64,000 nucleotides of DNA. It comes from Azorinus chamasolen (lineage: Eukaryota; Mollusca; Bivalvia; Cardiida; Solecurtidae). The DNA lies in contig OY755241.1 of assembly GCA_963576725.1 (NCBI GenBank), positions 56,110,484 to 56,174,483 on the forward strand, read 5' to 3'. Every line of letters starts with the position of its first letter. The stretch's first letter is position 1. The notes beneath the pieces were generated by a model that was given only the letters and a program-made list of their open reading frames with translations, was not told the origin of the DNA and made no database searches. This document shows, in pieces, positions 18,388 through 29,242 of the stretch. Both the position numbers and the translations under genes were made by a program.

Positions 18388-19257
18388 TAGGGGTGTAACA
18401 ATGGATCGATTTATCGACTTATCCATATAGCGGCTGCCTCAATGTTAATGCATCAATCCACAAATTAGAAACCAATACTATTGCCGTTAGTAAAACAAGT
18501 ATTGCGATAGTCACGATAGTTTAACAATGTTGAAGATAAAAAGCTCCTAAATAGCTCCTAAACGATACATTAATATTTCCCCGATTCGCCCCTTTGTATG
18601 TGAAACTAACAATATGGTGGAATGAAGTGTTGATTTGGGTCGAAATGGTTACAGTCCGAATTTTCGGGATCCGGCTTCATTTTCAAAATGACTTCTGTTT
18701 TCATCTGGTAGGTTGAGATTTTATAGCAATTAGTGAATTAACTGCCGTTTATTAGTTTATTTCAGTTTTGTATTAGTTGACACGTTATTTTTTAGTTTTC
18801 ATAGGAAGTTCGCTGAACTGATGTGAGTTTCATTGCGTTTCTAAGCAAACTGGAATTCGAGTCAGTAATGCTAGGAAGATAACGGTTGTTTAACTGCTTC
18901 ACAAGAAAAAAAAATGTTATTGTTTTCATCGAATCCTCATATTTACTGGTGGTCATGGTGTAGGAAAGCTGGCCAGCCCAAGTTGAACTGTAAAGTTTCC
19001 ATACAAAATATTGTATCAACGCTAAAATCTTAATTCTTACATTGTAGTTTATAATAATGGAAATAAATAGGCGAAAAATAAACAGAAATGAGCTTGAAAC
19101 CCCTATAATTTTACTATCGCAATACTATTGCAATAGTTTGTCAGTATTGCAATACCATCACAATATTAATTCTGACTATCGCAATACTATCGCAATAGTA
19201 ATTCTGACTATCGCAATACAATCGCAATGGTAAAATTGTACTCAATAGTCACCCCTA
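18388..19257. mobile_element. Nonautonomous hAT-like element, 870 bp
   Basis: Left end TAGGGGTGTAACAATGGAT and right end ACTCAATAGTCACCCCTA, flanked by the 8-bp duplication ATCAACAG (18380-18387 and 19258-19265). Several CTATCGCAATACTATCGCAA repeats lie near the right end. No transposase frame is visible. It is in intron 7, about 40 bp from the exon 7 donor. Confidence 0.85.
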
Positions 19258-19305
19258 ATCAACAGCTCTGTTTGGATGATAAAGACAATAAGTATTTGCG
19301 CTTAC

Positions 19306-19395
19306 TGGTATAAAGGCCTGGATGTTCCACTGGGCCAGAGTGTCGTCAATCATTCTTTCCAGGTCTGGTGAACATTTCACTTCAAAAGGTTCAAT
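19306..19395 (-). CDS. DHX9: DHX9 coding exon 7 (residues 262-291)
   Basis: 90-nt phase-0 exon, acceptor TATGTTTTCCAG, donor GTAAGC. Translation IEPFEVKCSPDLERMIDDTL then AQWNIQAFIP, matching human VEPYKVNLSQDLEHQLQNII. An 870-bp hAT-like insertion (18388-19257) with its target duplication ends about 40 bp from the donor. Confidence 0.93.
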
Positions 19396-19572
19396 CTGGA
19401 AAACATAAACAAAGCATTGCACACACTTTGCGTATATCGTTTTGTCATTAACCTTTGACCTGTTGAGCAACATTTTTCATGCAAAACTTTTTGTCAAATT
19501 TATTTTCTCCGTATTATAGGAATAAAGTGGTCTAATTCAGTAATAGCCAAATATTCCAATGCGTTCCCTTAT

Positions 19573-19732
19573 TTAACCCATTCCCTGTTCTATGTTTATT
19601 TTAAATTTCAATACCTACTGAATATTCATGTACAAATTTGTTATAATGAAACATGGAGGGTGGAACATTGTAGCCATTTTAGCAAGTATAGAAACAGATC
19701 TATCAAATTCCATTAGCAAACAGAGCAGACCC
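19573..19732. repeat. TTAA-A left part, truncated
   Basis: TTAACCCATTCCCTGTTCTA through GCAAACAGAGCAGACCC, where it stops at a pearl-type 3' end (19733-19796, ACGGACAAGGGTAAAACTAA with CGCCTAAAGGCGGGGGCAT hairpin). Confidence 0.75.
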
Positions 19733-19842
19733 AGAAGTACGGACAAGGGTAAAACTAAATGCCTCCATCGCCTAAAGGCGGGGGCATTAAAAGACTGTAA
19801 TTGATACTAATTTGAATAAATATTGACAAACTAATTCTATAC

Positions 19843-19979
19843 CTTATCACCTTCTTTTTTCTTCACTTGTCCCGTCCATGCCTCTATCACACCAAAGTGG
19901 TAGAGCTGTCTAACTAGGGACAAGGCACACGACTTGGAGGCTACCTGCTTGTTAGAGCCATGCTCTTTTGCCATCACAT
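19843..19979 (-). CDS. DHX9: DHX9 coding exon 6 (residues 216-261), end of dsRBD2
   Basis: 137-nt exon, acceptor TTATTATTTAG, donor GTATAG. Translation [20 protein letters not shown], then [20 protein letters not shown] and [23 protein letters not shown] is the diagnostic second half of dsRBD2, the RNA-binding loop and C-terminal helix (human [20 protein letters not shown]). Confidence 0.96.
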
Positions 19980-20167
19980 CTAAATAATAAAATAACAAAA
20001 CTTTGAATTGTTGGTCGAGACTAAATATCCAATATTGATTTTGATATGTAGATTATTATAAAGTCTTACATGAAGTTAAATTAATGTTTTAGCATGCTTA
20101 TGCATTTAGAGACTATGACATCAAACACATTCTATATATTCTATAACATCAAACTCCATTGTCTAAA

Positions 20168-20560
20168 TTCAACCCTTTACTCCAAAAATATGCCGTTCTA
20201 CACATTTGCAGAATAGATCCAGATCAGACAGCTCCTATGGGATCCATCTGATCAGGGTCTGCTCTGTTTGCTTATGGTATGATATAAATACAGTAAAACC
20301 TTTCTATAATGGCCACTGAATTACATCAAGCAAGGCAGGTGGCTGCTAAAGCAAAGTGAAAGTAAAACAGAACGCTCGTATAGGAGCGTTCTGTTTTACT
20401 TTCACCTTGCTTTAAGCGGCCACCTGCCCTAAATACCAATAATTAAAACAATTTAGTGGCCATTATAGAGAGGTTTTACTGTATGATTTTCAAAAGATCC
20501 TGTGTCCATTAAACCTGCAAGAGCTTTATGGATTTAAGACCTAGACTTATAATGTCTCTT
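20168..20560. repeat. TTAA-A element split by TA-D2
   Basis: Left half 20168-20288 (AACCCTTTACTCC.., hairpin GACAGCTCCTATGGGATCC) and continuation from 20484 (ATTTTCAAAAGATCCTGTGT). The TA-D2 copy inserted at a TA inside the A arm. Confidence 0.7.
20289..20483. repeat. TA-D2 pogo-like foldback element
   Basis: TA-CAGTAAAACCTTTCTATAAT to ATTATAGAGAGGTTTTACTG-TA; arms AAAACAGAACGCTCGTATAG and inverse; GGCAGGTGGCTGCT / AGCGGCCACCTGCC. Confidence 0.9.
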
Positions 20561-20654
20561 TTAGGTGGTTGTTTTACTGCAATGTGCAAGAGAACAAGGT
20601 GTCTAATAAGTCAAACTGACTAGCCTTTTCAGTATATGTCAGGGTGATGGTATA

Positions 20655-20910
20655 ATAACCCTTTCCCTGTTCTATGTTTATTCCAAATTTCAATACCTAC
20701 TGAATATTCATGGACAAAATAGTTATAATGAAATATGGAAACTGGAACATTGCAGCCATTTTAGAAAGTAGAGAAACAGATCTTTCAAAGTCCATTAGCA
20801 AACAGAGAAGACCCTGATCAGACGGCTCCTATAGGAGCCGTCTGATCTGGGTCTTCCCTGTTTGCAAATACGTGAAAACACATTTATATATATATGAGGA
20901 AAAGGGATAA
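20655..20910. repeat. TTAA-A foldback element, inverted
   Basis: ATAACCCTTTCCCTGTTCTA to ATGAGGAAAAGGGATAA; hairpin TAGCAAACAGAGAAGACCCT with apex GCTCCTATAGGAGC. Confidence 0.85.
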
Positions 20911-20914
20911 AGGG

Positions 20915-21057
20915 TTTTCCCTGACCCCTTTTTTCTATTGAAATGTCCCTTAAATTTTACAAATGACCCTCAAAATTACGAGGGTCTGTTCTTTACTTTA
21001 TAGAGAGGGGGTCAAGAGGACCCTCAAATTGGTCTTTTTGAAGGGGTCAAGGGAAAA
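20915..21057. repeat. Short inverted-repeat element, TTTTCCCTGACC type
   Basis: TTTTCCCTGACCCCTT and AAGGGGTCAAGGGAAAA at the ends, with ACCCTCAAAATTACGAGGGT inside. It ends about 20 bp from the exon 5 donor. Confidence 0.6.
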
Positions 21058-21079
21058 TCCTGCATCATATAATACTTAC

Positions 21080-21126
21080 TTTGTTTGATCTTGTTCACAA
21101 AGAACTTCATTTCAGCAACAAAACTC
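21080..21126 (-). CDS. DHX9: DHX9 coding exon 5 (residues 201-215), short exon in dsRBD2
   Basis: 47-nt exon, acceptor TGTTTTCAG, donor GTAAGTATT. With split codons on both sides it reads SFVAEMKFFVNKIKQ, matching human SFIAEMTIYIKQLGR in the beta strands of dsRBD2. The upstream intron is the longest in the locus (10,926 bp), so this small exon depends on splice sites isolated among many hairpins. Confidence 0.92.
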
Positions 21127-21253
21127 CTGAAAACACAAATGTAAGGTTATGTTCTGTAACACGTAGAGTTCTGAAAGTAGGAGATACTTTGAAAGCAAAA
21201 GCAGTAATTTGAAAAGAGAAAATTGCAAAACCCTTTTTCCATACATATACCTT

Positions 21254-21421
21254 TTAACCCATTCCCGCATACTGACGCCTTTTGACGCTTCTGTAATAGT
21301 CACTTTATGAAACCATTGTGATAAATAGAGCATTTGCTCCTGTAGAGCAAATGCTCTATTTATCACAATGGTTTCAAAAACTATATAGGTTAGGTCTAAA
21401 AATAGCCTTAGTGGGAATGGG
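21254..21421. repeat. TTAA-B foldback element, right end shortened
   Basis: TTAACCCATTCCCGCATACT, hairpin GAGCATTTGCTCCTGTAGAG, then AATAGCCTTAGTGGGAATGG joined directly to a TTAA-A hairpin fragment (to about 21500). Confidence 0.75.
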
Positions 21422-21675
21422 CAAACAGAGTAGACCCAGATCAGGCGGCTTCTGTAGAAACTGTCTGAACAGAGTCTGCTCTTTTTACTTATGGATTTGC
21501 AAAAAATGTCTGCTCTGTTTTGTTATGGATTTATGGATGACACAATTAAATACTTTTCAAGTTTTCAAATGTTTGAAACGCACATAAGTCAATATTATAG
21601 ATATTGCCCTGAGAATGTGACCCTTGTAATGATATAACAATTGCGTTAAGATTCTTGACAATACTTTCAAAGATA

Positions 21676-21915
21676 TTAACCCTTTACTCAAAGAAATCAA
21701 TGTCAGGAAAAATGAAATCATGAACTACTGTATAATGAATTGTAAATTTTATTTTTTATTATGGCACATGAATGGTTGGCCAAGGCAGAAACTGTAGAAT
21801 CATATCTATATTATTTCATAAGCAAACAGAGCAGACCATGATAAGAAGCCATCCGATCTGGGTCTACTCTGTTTTCAAAGGCATAGAAAGGTGCATTTAT
21901 GGAGTAAAAGGTTAA
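21676..21915. repeat. TTAA-A foldback element, inverted
   Basis: TTAACCCTTTACTCAAAGAA to ATGGAGTAAAAGGTTAA, 240 bp; hairpin shortened (GCAAACAGAGCAGACCATGA .. GCCATCCGATCTGGGTCTAC). Confidence 0.8.
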
Positions 21916-22029
21916 AAGCTACGGCCAAATATTTTTACAAATGCAATAAAAACAACAACAATTACGAAATTGTCAGAAGGAACATGTGTGTCACCTGCCA
22001 AAAGAAGTGCGATAGAAAGATAAAAAGAA

Positions 22030-22600
22030 ATATGTCCATGGGACATGGATGCCCCCACCAGGTTGTTTTTCTATATCTAAATATTCTAATTTTCGTCAAA
22101 CAGGAGGTGGACATGTGGCTGATTCGAAACTGTCTTACACAATACAGTTCTCCATACTAATGCTCTGTGCCCAATACAAATGTATCAGGAAGCTGGCCTG
22201 TGTGGTTCCTGAGAAAAATCTGACAGAAATTATTTGGTGACGACGTTGAAAAAGATGGACGACAGACCTGAAAAGGGGAGACACGGTACAACTCACTATG
22301 ATTATGCTTCAGACCAAATATCAAATCATTCTAGCATACACAAGTCAAGAAATCTTTGACGAAATATTGTACTTAGACAATCAGCAAAATTCAATCAAAA
22401 TGTTGGCAAACAGGAAATAGATGAACTACATACATGTACCTGAGAAGGGGAAACACAGTACAACTCACTATGATTATGCTTCAGGCCAAATATCAAATAA
22501 TTCCAGCATACACAAGCCAAGAAATATTTGACGAAAGTTTTACAGGACGAATCTACAGACAGACAGACAAGGGTTAAACTTAATGTCTCCATCGCATAAA
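22030..22600. repeat. Pearl-like dispersed repeat
   Basis: Two related units with ACACGGTACAACTCACTATG / ACACAGTACAACTCACTATG and TTCTAGCATACACAAGTCAAG / TTCCAGCATACACAAGCCAAG, then ACAGACAGACAGACAAGGGT and ATGTCTCCATCGCATAAAAT. No gene seen. Confidence 0.5.
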
Positions 22601-22791
22601 ATGTTCCAGACAGACAAATGAACAGCCGATGGTCAAGTGTTTCTTAAGTCTTACAAAAACCAAGGTACAACTTCGTTCTTCATTCCAAAATGAGCTACAT
22701 GTAATAGGAAAATCTTTGCTGCTTTCAACTTTTTTATATAACATATTAATCTTTGTTTCATTATGTTTCTTTGAGAATACAGTTAAGAACA

Positions 22792-23038
22792 TTAACCTCT
22801 TCCATCATAAACCCCTTTTCACACATTTGCAGAGAACACCCAGTTCAGATAGTTCATATAGCAGACATCTGATCTGGGTCAACTCTGTTTGCTTATGAAA
22901 TAATAACAGATCTGACTCTTCAGTTTCCACAAGTATCAAAAGAATCCTCTATACATGTGCCATTATAAAAAATCAGCTATTTAATATCCATGACATCATT
23001 ATTTCTTACATGAGTACTGAACAGGGAAAGAGGGTTAA
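22792..23038. repeat. TTAA-A foldback element
   Basis: TTAACCTCTTCCATCATAAA to ACAGGGAAAGAGGGTTAA; hairpin degraded. Shares its right TTAA with the next copy. Confidence 0.8.
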
Positions 23039-23170
23039 CCCTTTCCCTGTTCTATGTTTATACGCAAAAAGAGCAGACCCAGATCAGATGGCTCCTATAG
23101 GAGTCATCTGATCTGGGTCTACTCTGTTTGCAAATGCGTGAAAACACGTTTATATGAAGGAAAGGGTTAA
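23035..23170. repeat. TTAA-A deletion derivative, 136 bp
   Basis: Both TTAA ends and the full hairpin (AGACCCAGATCAGATGGCTC .. GGGTCTACTCTGTTTGC) are kept, but most of the long arm is gone: about the minimum this family can lose while keeping ends plus hairpin. Confidence 0.85.
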
Positions 23171-23371
23171 ACCAGTTGAGTAGTCGCACTACAATACTCT
23201 CATTTCCCTTAGTATTCAGACACAGACTTAGGCAAACTATTCATCAGGTAAAAGGATCACAGTATTTATGCCATAAATATATAAACACAGAATATAATTA
23301 TAAAAATTCCTGCTACAAAGAAGAATCATAATAAATTGAACTGTGTCATACAATAAACAATATAAAGTACT

Positions 23372-23616
23372 TTAACCCTTTACTCCATAAATACGCCTTT
23401 CTACGCCTACGCAAACAGGGTAGACCAACATCAGATGGCTCCTACAGGAGCTATCTGATCAGTATTTGCTCAGTTTGCTAATGATAAAATATAGATATGA
23501 TTCTACAGTTTCTGCCATGAAAAAAACCCACATTCCTGTGTCCATATGCTATTAATCTAATTAATATTCATGATGTCATTATTTCTTACTTGAATATTCA
23601 TGGAGTAAAGTGTTAA
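23372..23616. repeat. TTAA-A foldback element, complete
   Basis: TTAACCCTTTACTCCATAAA to ATGGAGTAAAGTGTTAA, 245 bp; centre GATGGCTCCTACAGGAGCTA. Confidence 0.85.
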
Positions 23617-24381
23617 GACTGGTTCTACTGCAGACAGTTTTGACAAGACAACAATCAAAATCTGCTCCCGGGAATAAAATTGTAGCGTGGATGGGCCAAA
23701 AGGGGATTTTTTTTCAATGATTGATGTATAACCTATTTGTGTTAAAATCTTAGCTTAGCATGTTAATATGGCCAAATAAGTATGGCTATAAGTAGCTCAA
23801 ATACAACCATTTACTTATTTCATAATTTATATTAACTAAGTCTAACTAACTATCATCCGGCAAGAGGAGAATTTTTTTTTTGAAGATAGGGGGGGAAAAA
23901 AAACATACTTTTCAGAGGGGGGATTGGGGCCTTATTTCTCCGTATAGTTCAATGGAAAAAAAACACTGCAAAGGGTTAAGAGTTTTACTGCATCAAGAAG
24001 TGCTGTTCAAAACTAGTTAAACTTACATCACTAAAGACTTACCTACCAATACATGGTGTTGATATTAAAGACATCATGGAAGGCTACTCATGATGGACCA
24101 GATACGATTCAAGGGAGGTAACCCTTTCCTCATCATTGGCACATCCCATTTCTCACTGCTAGGAATCAAACAACTTTAACAACATGAAAACTTGCTCTGG
24201 TAACTCTCATTGTGTAATTCATTAGCCAGCCAAGCACAATTTGGTTAGTAGAAAAAGCTATCTATTGTAATACCCCTTATAAACTTAGACTTTCAGTAAA
24301 GATGAATTTAGATCTTTTTATAAAGCAGGCTGCTGCCCAATGCTGATTGAAAGTTCACCCTGCAGTTATCTGCCAAATGCC
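23617..24381. other. Intron 4 segment with no recognised feature
   Basis: AT-rich sequence with poly-T/poly-A runs near 23700 and 23870. No foldback family, gene or RNA feature recognised, apart from scattered short matches. Confidence 0.4.
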
Positions 24382-24643
24382 TTAACCCTTTCCTCCATAA
24401 ATACGCCTTTCTATGTCTCTGTAAAAATCACCTGTTGAAACCATTGTGATAAATAGAGCATTTGCTCCATACGAGCAAATGCTCTATTTATTACAATGGT
24501 TTCAAATTACAAAATTCTATTAATCACAATGGTTTCAAACAACAAAATTCTAAAAATTTTCCTTTTCTCTAGTTAAAGCTCCTTTTCGGTAGATTTATTC
24601 AAAGTGGTTGGATCTAAAAATAGCCTATGAGGTAATGGGATAA
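24382..24643. repeat. TTAA-B element with a partial internal duplication
   Basis: TTAACCCTTTCCTCCATAAA to TATGAGGTAATGGGATAA; ATCACAATGGTTTCAAACAA segment present twice to the right of the hairpin. Confidence 0.8.
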
Positions 24644-24767
24644 GACAGGCGCTGACACTCATTTTGAAAGTCAGATTTTGAGAGGTTTTGCTGTACTTTT
24701 GATAAGTCTTGTACATTGTATTTCTTTCAAAAACGATGTCAAACAGTACGGACTCTAACAAGATAAA

Positions 24768-24922
24768 TTAACCCATAACTCCATAATTACGCCTTTCTAC
24801 GCCTCTGCAAACAGAGTACACAGTAGACCCAGACCATACGGTTCCTGTAGGAGCAGTCTTTGACCAGGGTCGGCTCTGTTTGAAAATGCGTGAAAAGGCG
24901 TTTATATGAAAGAAAGGGTTAA
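24768..24922. repeat. TTAA-A recombinant deletion derivative, 155 bp
   Basis: Left end TTAACCCATAACTCCATAAT (one subtype) and right end GCGTTTATATGAAAGAAAGG (other subtype): two short arms around one hairpin, with GTACACAGTAG duplicated in the left arm. Confidence 0.75.
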
Positions 24923-25239
24923 AAAACTTCATTCATATTCGTACAATCGATATATCTTACATACACAGTGAACAGATAAATGGCTATAAAGGATTTACTA
25001 TATTATATAACATCAATGCACAATAAATCTTCCAGAGCAAGTTTTCATGTAGGGAAGGTTATGCATGAACTATGGCAGACTCTAACACAGATTCACCCAT
25101 CGCTAGTATGGTGTCACCCACCACTGCAGCAATGTTCTCAAACATGCAATGCATGTAACTTGCGCGACACCTTGAGCATATAAAATGGTTGTGATATCTT
25201 GCAATTCTAATACGGGTTTAAGACTATTCCAATGCTCAT

Positions 25240-25492
25240 TTATTCTTCCTCTCATAAAAAGATTTTTTCATGTCTTTGCAAACAGAGTGCACCCAGATCA
25301 GACCGCTCCTGTAAGAGCCATCTGATCAGGGTCTGCTCTGTTTGCTTATGAAGTTATATAGATCTGATCCTACAGTGTTTTTTTTCAAAGAAAAATATTA
25401 TCTTGAAAATTTTCACCATATAAAAAATTAAGTTAATGAATATTCATGAAGTGATAAAATTATGCATAAATATTCATTAGGGAAAGGGTTAA
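25240..25492. repeat. TTAA-A foldback element
   Basis: CTTCCTCTCATAAAAAGATT to ATTAGGGAAAGGGTTAA; hairpin GCAAACAGAGTGCACCCAGA / GGTCTGCTCTGTTTGC around GCTCCTGTAAGAGC. Confidence 0.8.
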
Positions 25493-25502
25493 AGTTTGTC
25501 AT

Positions 25503-25729
25503 ATACAGTAAAACCCCTCTAAACCAGAATTCTGGTAGAGAAGAATTTAGAAACTTTTACATAGATGGCTGCAGCACTTAATGCTGGGTGACAGTCATGC
25601 AGAAAGTTCCTAGAGGAGCTTTCTGCATGACTGTCACCCTGCATTAAGCTGCCACCTGTCTCCAAGACATACAGCATTGAAGACATATTTATACTAAATT
25701 TAACGTCCGGTTTACAGGAGTTTTACTGT
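25503..25729. repeat. TA-D3 pogo-like foldback element
   Basis: TA-CAGTAAAACCCCTCTAAACC to GGTTTACAGGAGTTTTACTG; arms TCATGCAGAAAGTTCCTAGA / GGAGCTTTCTGCATGA. Confidence 0.85.
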
Positions 25730-25833
25730 TCTGTAATCTTTAATCTCCTAAATCTTTGGCCAGACAAACTAAGGCCCCAGAAGGAGCAATTTCACATGGT
25801 CCTACACTATTTGCCACTCCACATGTTTTCATT

Positions 25834-26043
25834 TTAACCTTTGCAAAGCTGATTTTTCAAATGAACTATTCCAACATTCAAACAGGTCAAGCTTACAGTG
25901 AATATTTAGGGATTTTATTTTCATAAAAAAGTGTAGCTCAACAAACAGTGCAGACCCTGATGAGAGTGCTGCTCTAGGAGCTCTCTCATCTGGGTCTATA
26001 CTGTTTGCAAACTTCAATGGTGACTTGTGTCCCACACTGTTAA
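25834..26043. repeat. TTAA-G-like foldback element
   Basis: TTAACCTTTGCAAAGCTGAT to GTCCCACACTGTTAA, 210 bp; arms CAAACAGTGCAGACCCTGAT / CTGGGTCTATACTGTTTG; centre TGCTGCTCTAGGAGCTC. A related copy is at 53615-53785. Confidence 0.75.
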
Positions 26044-26089
26044 AGCTACCCAGAAAGATACCTACATCACTGATTCAGCTGTTATTGAT

Positions 26090-26215
26090 AACACCCTATG
26101 TTGTGACCACTCTTTAGAATTCTCTTTGAGATGATTCTAAAGAGTGGTCACAACATTGGGTTCAATGGAGAAATAAATAATTCTTAAATTTATGCATTTT
26201 ATCCATAGCTCTGAT
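26090..26215. repeat. FB-C foldback element, truncated
   Basis: ACCCTATGTTGTGACCACTC and inverse arm AGAGTGGTCACAACATTGGG; right end ATCCATAGCTCTG. Confidence 0.7.
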
Positions 26216-26530
26216 AATAACCACAAGTAATATCAAATTCTAGATTCTTTTAAGAAATATGGTACTCAAATTACCCTACAGTAAACAATACTAAACATTT
26301 TGACACCAAGCACTGGCTTGTTAAGCTAAATAAGTCAATTTGGCACCATTTTTAATTACTTTAAATTAGACCGCCATAGTAGCAAATAGTGTAGACCCTG
26401 ATCAAACGGCATTTTTGCTATTTGCCCAAGTTTGTCTGTCCATATACTCTTGGTAATTAGGGGTAGGTAAAAGACAAAAGTTTTGCAGAATGCTCTTTTT
26501 TTTCTCTTTCAGCATTTCTGTCATTCTGCA

Positions 26531-26754
26531 TTAACCCATTCCCTCATATAAACACATTTTGATGCCGCTGTAAAAGTCACTTTTTGAAACCATTGTGATA
26601 AATAGAGCATTTGCTCCATAGGAGCAAATGCTCTATTAATCACAATGGTTTCAAAACAACACAATTCTAAGATTTTCCCATTTTTCTAATAAATGCTCCT
26701 TTTCGGTACATTTATTCAAAGGGTCGAAAAGTAGCCAATGAGGGAATGGGTTAA
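26531..26754. repeat. TTAA-B foldback element, complete
   Basis: TTAACCCATTCCCTCATATA to AATGAGGGAATGGGTTAA, 224 bp. Confidence 0.88.
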
Positions 26755-27240
26755 GCAACAATGTGCTTATAAATAAAAAAAATGTTGTCGTATTCTCCAT
26801 TAATTGGTTGCTTTTCAAAACATTAAATCTAACTTCAAACTCAAAGCATTTTTGTAAAAGATCAAAATCAAAACCCAAATACAATGAACAAAATGATAAA
26901 AATAAAAATTGTAATAAAAAAACAACATTAATGCGAAATTAATTTAAATGCTCGATTTCATATATATTCAGCACTTTCATCATAAAATCTCAGAAAATGG
27001 AATGTTCAACATAAAGTCTGCCATACTCACACATCTTTCAAACCAATGTTTCCTTCTACTGTAAGAAAACATCTGTTTGCGACCTTCAAGTTGTTTGATA
27101 CAGAACCATAGTTAAGAGGAGTATTGGTCTATCACAGGGCTTTTTTCAAATGATTTTATAGCTGTTATTGTGGCAAGAGGTGCATGGTTTTCTCCCATTT
27201 TGATTGAAAAATCCCAAATCAGAGGTAAAAGTGTTTAGTC
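26755..27240. other. Intron 4 segment with no recognised feature
   Basis: AT-rich, no foldback family or gene recognised. A short frame of 77 codons on the minus strand near 26651-26884 overlaps TTAA-B and is not credible as a gene. Confidence 0.4.
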
Positions 27241-27270
27241 AGATAATTCAGTCAGACCAAAACTTCTAAA

Positions 27271-27348
27271 TCCATAAACAAACAGCAGACCCAGATCAGA
27301 CAGCTCCTACAGGAGCTGTCTGGTCTGGGTCTGCTGTTTGTTTATGGA
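27271..27348. repeat. Near-perfect 78-bp palindrome with the shared apex
   Basis: TCCATAAACAAACAGCAGAC and GTCTGCTGTTTGTTTATGGA arms around GCTCCTACAGGAGC (27303-27316). Followed by a scrambled FB-C piece to about 27460. No family ends are visible. Confidence 0.8.
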
Positions 27349-27477
27349 CTTTAGATATCTCTTATTTCTCCGCCAAACCCTATCTTGCTGGGAATCGTCA
27401 GAATCATCTCAAAGTGGCAACTCAAATGAGTACCAACAAGATATGGATCATCAGAGAAATATAGAAAAATGTTTTAC

Positions 27478-27708
27478 TTAACCCTTTACTCCATGAATAT
27501 TCATGTAAGAAATAATGAATTTATGAATATTAATTTGATAACATTTTATAATGGCACATGAAGATTTAGTCATGGCAGATATTATTGAATCATATATATA
27601 CTAATAAATAAGCAAAAACAGCTGACCCTGATCAGACGGCTCCTATTGGAGCCGTCTGATCTGGGTCTGCTCTTTTTGCAAAGGCGTATTAATGGAGTAA
27701 AGTGTTAA
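27478..27708. repeat. TTAA-A foldback element, complete, inverted
   Basis: TTAACCCTTTACTCCATGAA to ATGGAGTAAAGTGTTAA, 231 bp; centre GGCTCCTATTGGAGCC. Confidence 0.88.
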
Positions 27709-28338
27709 CGTTCCTATCTATCTACTCCTCTTTTCTACAGTTCATATTTGATTGCAGTGTCATAAAACAAGCTGAAATTTTGACATTTTCAAAATTGCAA
27801 CTCATTCACATCTTAATCTATATGTACATGTTGTCATAGAAACCCATTTTTTATTTTACTAAAGACAAAACCTTAAACATGATTTCATAAATTTCATGAT
27901 TTCATCTTTATGTCAATGAAAACTAGCATTGATATGCTCATGATTACTCAAATAAAATAACATGACTACCTACATCAAAATACATTTTTTTTTAAATTTC
28001 TAAACAATTTCCAAACAGTTTGGTTAATTATATGATCTTCATACACAAAATTTGCAAATTTAAAAAAATTTCTAAATTTTGGGTTTCCATGACAACCGAC
28101 CTATTGGTCTCACATATCTTGAAGGTCAAATACTGAAGTAGACAAAGCCTGCCTTAAATCACAGGCTATAAGCTACCTCAATAATCAATACAAAGTTTGT
28201 GTTACATCAGTACTATAGATACATATTGTACTGTTCAAGATAATTTAAGATATACCACATGGTCTCCAATAAACATTCCCAGTGGGTTACAAAGTGGTTT
28301 TAAAAGGAACTTCTAGCATTTTATACACAGGTGATTGC
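27709..28338. other. Intron 4 segment with no recognised feature
   Basis: AT-rich unique-looking sequence. I see no gene, RNA or repeat family in it. Confidence 0.4.
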
Positions 28339-28529
28339 TTAACCCATTCCCTCATATTGACGACTTTTGACGACTCTGTAAAACCATTGTGATAAATAGA
28401 GCATTTGATCCTATAGGAGCAAATGCTCTATTTATCACAATGGTTTCAAGCTACAAAATTCATGCTCCTTTTCGGTAGATTTATTCAAAGAAGTTGTATC
28501 TGAAAATAGCCTATGAAGTAAAGGGTTAA
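28339..28529. repeat. TTAA-B foldback element, shortened
   Basis: TTAACCCATTCCCTCATATT to CTATGAAGTAAAGGGTTAA; hairpin GAGCATTTGATCCTATAGGA. A TA-D remnant follows to about 28600. Confidence 0.85.
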
Positions 28530-28784
28530 TGTCGAATGAAAACATGGATGAAAGCTCCCCTAGGAGCTTCTTGCATTGCTTTCAGTCTGCATTATAAAAC
28601 CTAATGGTTATAATAAAGGGTTTAAGTTTATTGGTGCTCTTTAGTTTCCTCGTAAAATACTAGAGTGGGATCATTTATTAGGGAGAACATGGTATGCGTT
28701 ATTTCTCAACTACGCTAAGTATTTGGAAATTCAGTCTGGCCTCTCTTCTGCTTTGTATGCTGAGTGATTTCATTCGGTACCATT

Positions 28785-29242
28785 TTAACCCTTTCCCTGT
28801 TCAATATTCAATCATGTAAGAATTATGACATGAATATCTATTAGCTGAAATTTTTATCCAGTAAAACCTCTCTATAACGGCCACTAAATTACATCAAGTA
28901 TTTTTGTCAAAGGCAGGAGGCTGCTTAAAGCAAGGTCAAAGTAAAACAGAACGCTCCTTTAGGAGCGTTCTGTTTAACTTTCACCTTGCTTTGAGCCGCC
29001 ACCTGCCCTAAATACCAACTAATTAACAGAATTTAGGGGCTGTTATAGAGAGGTTTTACTGTAAAGGCGAAATTGTGTACAACGGATAATTTGCTTCAGG
29101 CAGAAACTGCTGAATCAGATCAATATCAGACTACAGCAAACAGAGCAGACCCTGATCAGACGGCTCCTATAGGAGCAATCTGATCTGCGTCTTCTCTGTT
29201 TGCCCAGACCTGAAAAGACGTTTATATGAAGGAAAGGGTTAA
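28785..29242. repeat. TTAA-A element split by TA-D2
   Basis: TTAACCCTTTCCCTGTTCAA at the left, ATGAAGGAAAGGGTTAA at the right, hairpin near 29165 (GACGGCTCCTATAGGAGCAA). Interrupted at 28859-29063. Confidence 0.8.
28859..29063. repeat. TA-D2 pogo-like foldback element nested in TTAA-A
   Basis: CAGTAAAACCTCTCTATAAC to TTATAGAGAGGTTTTACTG-TA; apex GCTCCTTTAGGAGC at 28953-28966. Confidence 0.88.

Noticed and set aside
26651..26884. 77-codon minus-strand frame as a coding exon
   Set aside because: Half of it is TTAA-B sequence and no splice context or family similarity was seen.
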